Shown piece after piece: positions 14,614-17,832 of a stretch of 17,832 nucleotides of DNA. The DNA is from G001797105 sp964528155 (GTDB lineage: Bacteria; Chloroflexota; Anaerolineae; Anaerolineales; E44-bin32). Numbering within the stretch: the first letter of the stretch is position 1; each line of letters starts with the position of its first letter. The translations under genes and the position numbers were made by a program. The stretch spans positions 1 to 17,832 of the forward strand of contig CAZGRL010000074.1 of NCBI GenBank assembly GCA_964528155.1, read 5' to 3'. Under the pieces are notes generated by a model that was given only the letters and a program-made list of their open reading frames with translations, had not been told where the DNA came from and searched no databases.

Positions 14614-14624
14614 GATCACCTCCT
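14614..14624 (-). promoter_or_regulatory. Extended Shine-Dalgarno of rplJ
   Basis: AGGAGGTGATC on the minus strand is complementary to the usual 3' end of 16S rRNA over 11 bases, and lies 4 bases before the TTG start of rplJ (the core AGGAGG is 9 bases before it). It fixes the start of rplJ and may compensate for the weak start codon. Confidence 0.8.
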
Positions 14625-14636
14625 CCCGAAAGAACA

Positions 14637-14675
14637 AGAGTCTCCGCTTCGTCGTCGTCCCGAAGCAAAGACTCT
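14637..14675 (-). terminator. Attenuator-like hairpin in the rplJ leader
   Basis: Two stacked 6-bp helices, AGAGTC/GACTCT and GCTTCG/CGAAGC, are separated by a symmetric 3-base internal loop and closed by a 9-base loop. On the minus strand it is followed by TTGTTCTTTC, a weak T-rich run, before the Shine-Dalgarno. This fits an intrinsic attenuator between the L10 leader and rplJ-rplL. Confidence 0.6.
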
Positions 14676-14689
14676 CAGCGGCGTCTAAC

Positions 14690-14775
14690 AGTCCGCAAGT
14701 CTCCACCTCGGCAGGGGATTAAGTCTCAAACCTCTCGAGACGCCTGCTGTCTCCGGCGAAGGGATTCTGTTTTCG
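14690..14775 (-). ncRNA. Ribosomal protein L10 leader RNA
   Basis: The minus strand carries the conserved L10-leader blocks in order: AGACAGCAGGCG (complement of 14741-14752), then CTTAATCCCCTGCCGAGGTGGA across about 14703-14724. These pair as the known CAGCAGG/CCTGCCG element and form the kink-turn that mimics the L10-L12 binding site on 23S rRNA. The limits are approximate; a further CGGGG/CCCCG hairpin at about 14779-14796 may belong to the structure. Its place between rplA and rplJ is the usual one. Confidence 0.85.
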
Positions 14776-14809
14776 TATCCGGGGCTAGTATCCCCGAAAG
14801 ACCTCTTTC

Positions 14810-15520
14810 CTACATCGCCTGGGCCGCGTTCGGATCCACGCGTATCCCCGGCCCCATCGTGCTGGTGAGCGTCACCTTTCGTACGAACGAGCCCTTCGAT
14901 GAGGCGGGTCTCGATTTCCTCACCGCCTCCATCAAGGCCGCCATATTCTCGTACAGCTTTTGCGTCTCAAAGGACGCCTTCCCGAGGGGGACGTGCAGGT
15001 TGCCCGTCCGATCCACTCGGAATTCCACACGACCGGCTTTCAGTTCACGAATCGCCCGGGCCAAGTCATCCGCCGGGACCACCGTCCCCGCCTTCGGATT
15101 GGGCATCAAGCCGCGCGTGCCCAGGATCCGGCCCAGACCCGACTTGCCGATCTTCCCCATCATGTCCGGTGTGGCTACGGTCGCGTCGAACTCCAGCCAG
15201 CCATCCTTGATCCGCTGGATGGCTTCGTCGTCCCCGATGAAATCCGCGCCGGCATCCTTCGCCGCCCGGGCCGCCTCGCCTTCGGCGAACGCCAGCACCC
15301 GGATCGTCTTGCCCAGTCCATGGGGAAGCAATACGGTATCCCGTACCTGCTGATCGGCATGTCTCGGGTCGACACCCAATCGGATGTGCACCTCCATGGT
15401 ACCGTCAAAGCGTGTATAGGATGTCTGCCTGGCCAGGTCCAGCGCCTCGAGAGGAGAATATAGCTTCTCTTGATCCACCTTCTCAGCCGCGGCGGTGTAC
15501 TTCTTTCCGTGTTTGGTCAT
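14810..15520 (-). CDS. rplA: Ribosomal protein uL1
   Basis: A 236-residue uL1 of normal length. It has the family patterns GTMEVHIRLGVDPRHADQQV, RVLAFAEGEAARAAKDAGAD, the signature GRILGTRGLMPNPKAGTV in the middle and KGSFVRKVTLTSTMGPG near the end. It binds 23S rRNA at the mobile L1 stalk near the E site and in many bacteria represses the rplK-rplA mRNA. The ATG is preceded by AGGGAGTTGGA. It follows rplK after 54 bp and is separated from rplJ by 200 bp that hold the L10 leader. Confidence 0.97.
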   Translation of the reverse strand: MTKHGKKYTAAAEKVDQEKLYSPLEALDLARQTSYTRFDGTMEVHIRLGVDPRHADQQVRDTVLLPHGLGKTIRVLAFAEGEAARAAKDAGADFIGDDEAIQRIKDGWLEFDATVATPDMMGKIGKSGLGRILGTRGLMPNPKAGTVVPADDLARAIRELKAGRVEFRVDRTGNLHVPLGKASFETQKLYENMAALMEAVRKSRPASSKGSFVRKVTLTSTMGPGIRVDPNAAQAM

Positions 15521-15574
15521 TCCAACTCCCTGTGGTTAGACGGGTTGGTCTTAGCCAGCCCTCCCACCCAAGAC

Positions 15575-16000
15575 TCAATCGACGATCTCGATCCCCATAT
15601 TCCGCGCCGTACCTTCGATCTGCCGCATCGCGCCTTCGATATCAATGGCGTTGAGATCCTTCATCTTGATCTCGGCAATCTCACGTACCTGGTCACGCGA
15701 AACCCGGCCGACCTTCTCCCGGTTGGGCTCCGCCGAGCCCTTCTCCACGCCGGCGGCCTTCCGAAGAAGCACAGGCGTCGGGGGCGTCTTGAGAATGAAA
15801 GTAAAAGAACCGTCGCTGTAGATCGTGACTTCGGCCGGAATGATCTCGCCGGTCTTGCCCGCCGTCCGGGCATTGTACTCTTTGCAGAAACCCATCAGGT
15901 TAATGCCGTGAGGCGCCAACGCCGGTCCGATCGGCGGAGCGGGATTGGCCTTCCCGGCCTCGATCTGTAGACGGACGATTGCCTTCAACTTCTTCGCCAT
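15575..16000 (-). CDS. rplK: Ribosomal protein uL11
   Basis: A 141-residue uL11 of exactly the usual length when started at MAKKLKAIVRLQIEAGKANP (ATG at 15998-16000). An ATG-like in-frame codon six residues earlier lies inside the heptamer repeat and is rejected. Family features are the proline-rich APPIGPALAPHGINLMGFCKEYNART and the C-terminal GTARNMGIEI. It forms the GTPase-associated centre and is needed for RelA activation in bacteria that have it. The likely Shine-Dalgarno, GAGGG, is itself part of the last repeat unit. Confidence 0.97.
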   Translation of the reverse strand: MAKKLKAIVRLQIEAGKANPAPPIGPALAPHGINLMGFCKEYNARTAGKTGEIIPAEVTIYSDGSFTFILKTPPTPVLLRKAAGVEKGSAEPNREKVGRVSRDQVREIAEIKMKDLNAIDIEGAMRQIEGTARNMGIEIVD

Positions 16001-16004
16001 TTGT

Positions 16005-16067
16005 TCAGCCCTCAGCATTCAGCGATCAGCTTACAGCCATCAGCTCTCAGCCACTAGCTCTCAGCAA
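16005..16067. repeat. Nine tandem heptamers, consensus TCAGCNN
   Basis: The stretch divides exactly into nine 7-base units on the + strand: TCAGCCC, TCAGCAT, TCAGCGA, TCAGCTT, ACAGCCA, TCAGCTC, TCAGCCA, CTAGCTC, TCAGCAA. Positions 1-5 are nearly constant while the last two vary. In mRNA sense it reads NNGCTGA and occupies the nusG-rplK gap up to 4 bases before the rplK start codon. Confidence 0.85.
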
Positions 16068-16119
16068 TCTAGCCTTGGTCCCAAAGCACGCGGCGATCAG
16101 GCTCTAGGCTGACCGCTGC

Positions 16120-17184
16120 CTACGCCTTCTCCACCTGCAGGAAGTCCAACTCGACCGGAGTCTCCCGACCGAAGAAGGAAACCATGACCCTGACTTTGGC
16201 GCGCTCCATGTCGATATCATCGACCGTTCCGATGAAGTCGTTGAACGGGCCGTCGATGATTCGCACTTTCTGATCGATCTTGTATGTGACCTTGACCCGA
16301 GGCGCCTCGGCCTCCATCCGTCGGATGATCTGGGCCACTTCTTCAGGTCGAAGAGGCGTCGGTTCATTGCCCATGCCGACGAAACCTGTCACACCCGGCG
16401 TGTTGCGAACAACATACCAGGACTCTTCGGTCATGATCATTTGGACAAGAATGTATCCGGGAAAGACGCGACGCTCCACCGTCCGCCGCTTGCCTTCCTT
16501 GACCTCGATCTCCTCCTCCGTCGGCACCACGACGTCGAAGATCTTATCCTTCATCCCCATGCTTTCGATGCGTTGCTCAAGATTGTGCCGCACCTTGTTT
16601 TCATAGCCTGAGTAGCAGTGGACGACATACCAATGGCGGTCATCGTCGGCTTCCGCCGCCTCCGCCGGTGCCGTCTCGCTCGCCGCATCCTTAATCTCCG
16701 ACTGCGCCTCCATGGCCAAAGCCGGGGCCTGGCTCACCTCTGCCTCTCCCTGAGAAGCCTCGGCCGCCACGACTTCAGTCTCGCCCATCGGCATCTGGTC
16801 GCCCACTTCAGGCATCGGTTCTGCCTGACCGGGTCCCGCCGCGCTTTCGGCGACAGCCTCGATCACCGGCTCCACCGTGCTCTCGGGCGCCGGAGCAGGT
16901 TCGGGTTGCTCCGGCGTGACGGCCGTCTCATCCGGGCCGCTTTCAGCCGCCTCCGGAGCGATCTCAGCCAAATCCATCGAGCTCTCGTTCGCAGGACCAC
17001 CGACTGCGTCCGCCGAAGGAGACGCTTCCTCGCCGGCCGAAGCAGCCGCTTCTTCCACGACGTCTTCCTTGCGCTCATCGGCGATAGCTGGCTCGGACTG
17101 GGCCATCGGCTCGTCTGTGTCGGCCCCATCTGGAATGGCGTCCATCTGCCCTTCGCTTCCGTCCTGCCTGATCTCGTCTTCCAT
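16120..17184 (-). CDS. nusG: Transcription termination/antitermination factor NusG with acidic N-terminal extension
   Basis: A 354-residue NusG, about twice the usual 175-190. The canonical part begins at about residue 184 (HWYVVHCYSGYENKVRHNLEQR) with the NGN domain including RRVFPGYILVQM, and ends with the KOW domain (about 300-354: VRIIDGPFNDFIGTVDDID to the C-terminus). The first about 183 residues are rich in Glu, Ala and Pro with no recognisable fold and look disordered and strongly acidic. Start choice is uncertain: ATG 17184 lies 13 bases after the secE stop but its AGGA is very close, while TTG at 17214 overlaps secE. NusG binds RNA polymerase and links it to Rho or ribosomes. The core call is certain. 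Confidence 0.93.
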   Translation of the reverse strand: MEDEIRQDGSEGQMDAIPDGADTDEPMAQSEPAIADERKEDVVEEAAASAGEEASPSADAVGGPANESSMDLAEIAPEAAESGPDETAVTPEQPEPAPAPESTVEPVIEAVAESAAGPGQAEPMPEVGDQMPMGETEVVAAEASQGEAEVSQAPALAMEAQSEIKDAASETAPAEAAEADDDRHWYVVHCYSGYENKVRHNLEQRIESMGMKDKIFDVVVPTEEEIEVKEGKRRTVERRVFPGYILVQMIMTEESWYVVRNTPGVTGFVGMGNEPTPLRPEEVAQIIRRMEAEAPRVKVTYKIDQKVRIIDGPFNDFIGTVDDIDMERAKVRVMVSFFGRETPVELDFLQVEKA

Positions 17185-17197
17185 CTTCCTACTCGAA

Positions 17198-17413
17198 TCA
17201 GCCCCCGCCGACAATCAGTCGGAATAAGCTGGTGAACACGTAATCCAGGGCTCCCAGGAACATACTGCTTGCAGCCAGAACCACCAGGACGATGATCGTC
17301 AGCTGCGTCGCTTCCTCCCGAGACGGCCAATTCACCTTCCGCAACTCGCCGAGCGTCTCGCGCGAAAGACGTGAAATCAGGTTCGTTTTTCGTGCGGCCT
17401 GGCCTTTCGCCAC
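17198..17413 (-). CDS. secE: Preprotein translocase subunit SecE
   Basis: A 71-residue single-pass SecE of the short bacterial type. The conserved amphipathic stretch ETLGELRKVNWPSREEATQ is followed by one transmembrane helix (about 38-60). It is the essential clamp subunit of the SecYEG channel. The start is GTG at 17411-17413, supported by GGAGG seven bases upstream. It lies between the tRNA-Trp gene and nusG, the usual bacterial arrangement. Confidence 0.95.
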   Translation of the reverse strand: MAKGQAARKTNLISRLSRETLGELRKVNWPSREEATQLTIIVLVVLAASSMFLGALDYVFTSLFRLIVGGG

Positions 17414-17473
17414 CCTATTTCCTCCACGGGCTCAAACGACGCCGTGAACGACCGGCGTCGTCTCTCAATCAGG

Positions 17474-17547
17474 CAGGCCAGGCAGGACTCGAACCCACAA
17501 CCCCCGCTTTTGGAGAGCGGTGCTCTACCCAATTGAGCTACTGGCCT
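17474..17547 (-). tRNA. trnW: tRNA-Trp (anticodon CCA)
   Basis: A complete cloverleaf of 74 bases: acceptor stem AGGCCAG/CTGGCCT, D-arm with TAGCTCAATTGGGTAGAGC, anticodon stem CCGCT/AGCGG with loop CTCCAAA giving CCA, and T-arm GTGGG-TTCGAGT-CCTGC. The discriminator base is G. The CCA tail is not encoded (CCT follows), so it must be added by the tRNA nucleotidyltransferase. Position between rpmG and secE is classical. Confidence 0.95.
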
Positions 17548-17568
17548 ATCGAAGGCGCTGCAATGCGC

Positions 17569-17733
17569 CTACTTCGTCTCGCGGTGGAGTGTATGGTGCC
17601 GGCACCGCGGACAGAACTTCTTCAGTTCGATGCGACCCGGATCGTTACGCCGGTTCTTCTCCGTCGTATAGTTGCGCTCCTGGCACTCGGTACATTCCAG
17701 GGTGACCACCGGTCGGACGTCTTTCTTTGCCAT
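17569..17733 (-). CDS. rpmG: Ribosomal protein bL33
   Basis: A 54-residue bL33 starting MAKKDVRPVVTLECTEC and ending CPRCRHHTLHRETK. Two Cys-x2-Cys pairs (CTEC and CPRC) are present, so this is the zinc-binding form. Other family features are RNYTTEKNRRNDPGRIELKK. The stop (TAG) is 21 bases before the tRNA-Trp gene, so the tRNA is probably processed from the same transcript. It follows tuf, as in many bacteria. Confidence 0.95.
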   Translation of the reverse strand: MAKKDVRPVVTLECTECQERNYTTEKNRRNDPGRIELKKFCPRCRHHTLHRETK

Positions 17734-17742
17734 GGCATTGAT

Positions 17743-17760
17743 GCGGCCGACTCGGGCCGC
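17743..17760. repeat. Small hairpin between tuf and rpmG
   Basis: GCGGCC and GGCCGC form a perfect 6-bp stem with a six-base loop in the 43-bp gap. There is no T-tract. It may stabilise or process the tuf mRNA 3' end, or be chance in GC-rich DNA. Confidence 0.4.
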
Positions 17761-17776
17761 GCTTTCCCTTCTAGGA

Positions 17777-17832
17777 TTACTCCAGGATGTCTGTGATGAC
17801 GCCTGCGCCGACGGTCAACCCGCCCTCGCGTA
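17777..17832 (-). CDS. tuf: Elongation factor Tu, C-terminal end only
   Basis: The last 17 codons before the TAA read REGGLTVGAGVITDILE, the characteristic end of EF-Tu (usually REGGxTVGAGVVTxI). The rest lies beyond the window edge, so the gene is cut by the window, not broken. EF-Tu delivers aminoacyl-tRNA to the ribosome. Its place before rpmG fits the standard order. Confidence 0.9.
   Translation of the reverse strand, partial: REGGLTVGAGVITDILE

Noticed and set aside
14610..14706. N-terminal extension of an rplJ-overlapping frame into the leader
   Set aside because: This DNA carries the L10 leader and attenuator hairpin, and the extended Shine-Dalgarno fixes the rplJ start at 14609.
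16005..16067. A CRISPR array
   Set aside because: Units are 7 bases without spacers; no CRISPR repeats or cas genes are in the window.
17743..17760. Intrinsic terminator after tuf
   Set aside because: The stem is only 6 bp with no T-tract, and rpmG follows immediately in what looks like the same transcript.

Overview
The window reads like part of the chromosome of a GC-rich bacterium, most probably a member of Chloroflexota. This is inferred from the protein flavour, from Gram-positive/Chloroflexi-type LexA boxes (GAAC-N4-GTTC), from the ribosomal gene order tuf-rpmG-trnW-secE-nusG-rplK-rplA-rplJ-rplL, and from the absence of rpoB after rplL. No database was searched, so the phylum is a guess.

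Left part (1-8438, + strand): a seven-gene, tightly packed run. The outer genes are the two subunits of a family I (glutaconate/IpdAB-type) CoA-transferase, separated by about 6.7 kb. Between them lie five translationally coupled genes (overlaps of 14, 4, 8, 4 and 4 bp). They encode a GH13_18 phosphorylase (best read as glucosylglycerate phosphorylase), a GT4 glycosyltransferase, a glucosyl-3-phosphoglycerate synthase with an N-terminal universal-stress-protein extension, a histidine phosphatase (GpgP-like), and a second GT4 enzyme resembling mannosylglucosylglycerate synthases. Together they can be read as a complete make-extend-recycle unit for a glucosylglycerate-based compatible solute. 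GpgS plus the phosphatase would give glucosylglycerate, one or two GT4 enzymes would extend it, and the phosphorylase would recover glucose-1-phosphate and glycerate. Two related GT4 enzymes in one operon leave open a product longer than the known mannosylglucosylglycerate.

Middle part (8439-11212, + strand): a CPBP intramembrane protease, then a short module with a near-consensus sigma70 promoter carrying two SOS-type LexA boxes exactly 30 bp apart. The promoter drives an unknown four-helix membrane protein, followed by a GC-rich hairpin and a small membrane-anchored lytic transglycosylase. The transglycosylase gene and the convergent histidine-kinase gene share the palindrome TAG|CTA as back-to-back stop codons, with no base between them.

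Right part (11213-17832, - strand, so read right to left): the 3' end of tuf, rpmG, tRNA-Trp(CCA), secE, nusG with a long acidic N-terminal extension, rplK, rplA, an L10 leader RNA with an attenuator-like hairpin, rplJ (TTG start with a very strong Shine-Dalgarno) and rplL. A strong hairpin then follows, and after it an OmpR-type response regulator and its histidine kinase. Two degenerate heptanucleotide repeat tracts with different consensus lie in intergenic DNA (9496-9573 and 16005-16067).
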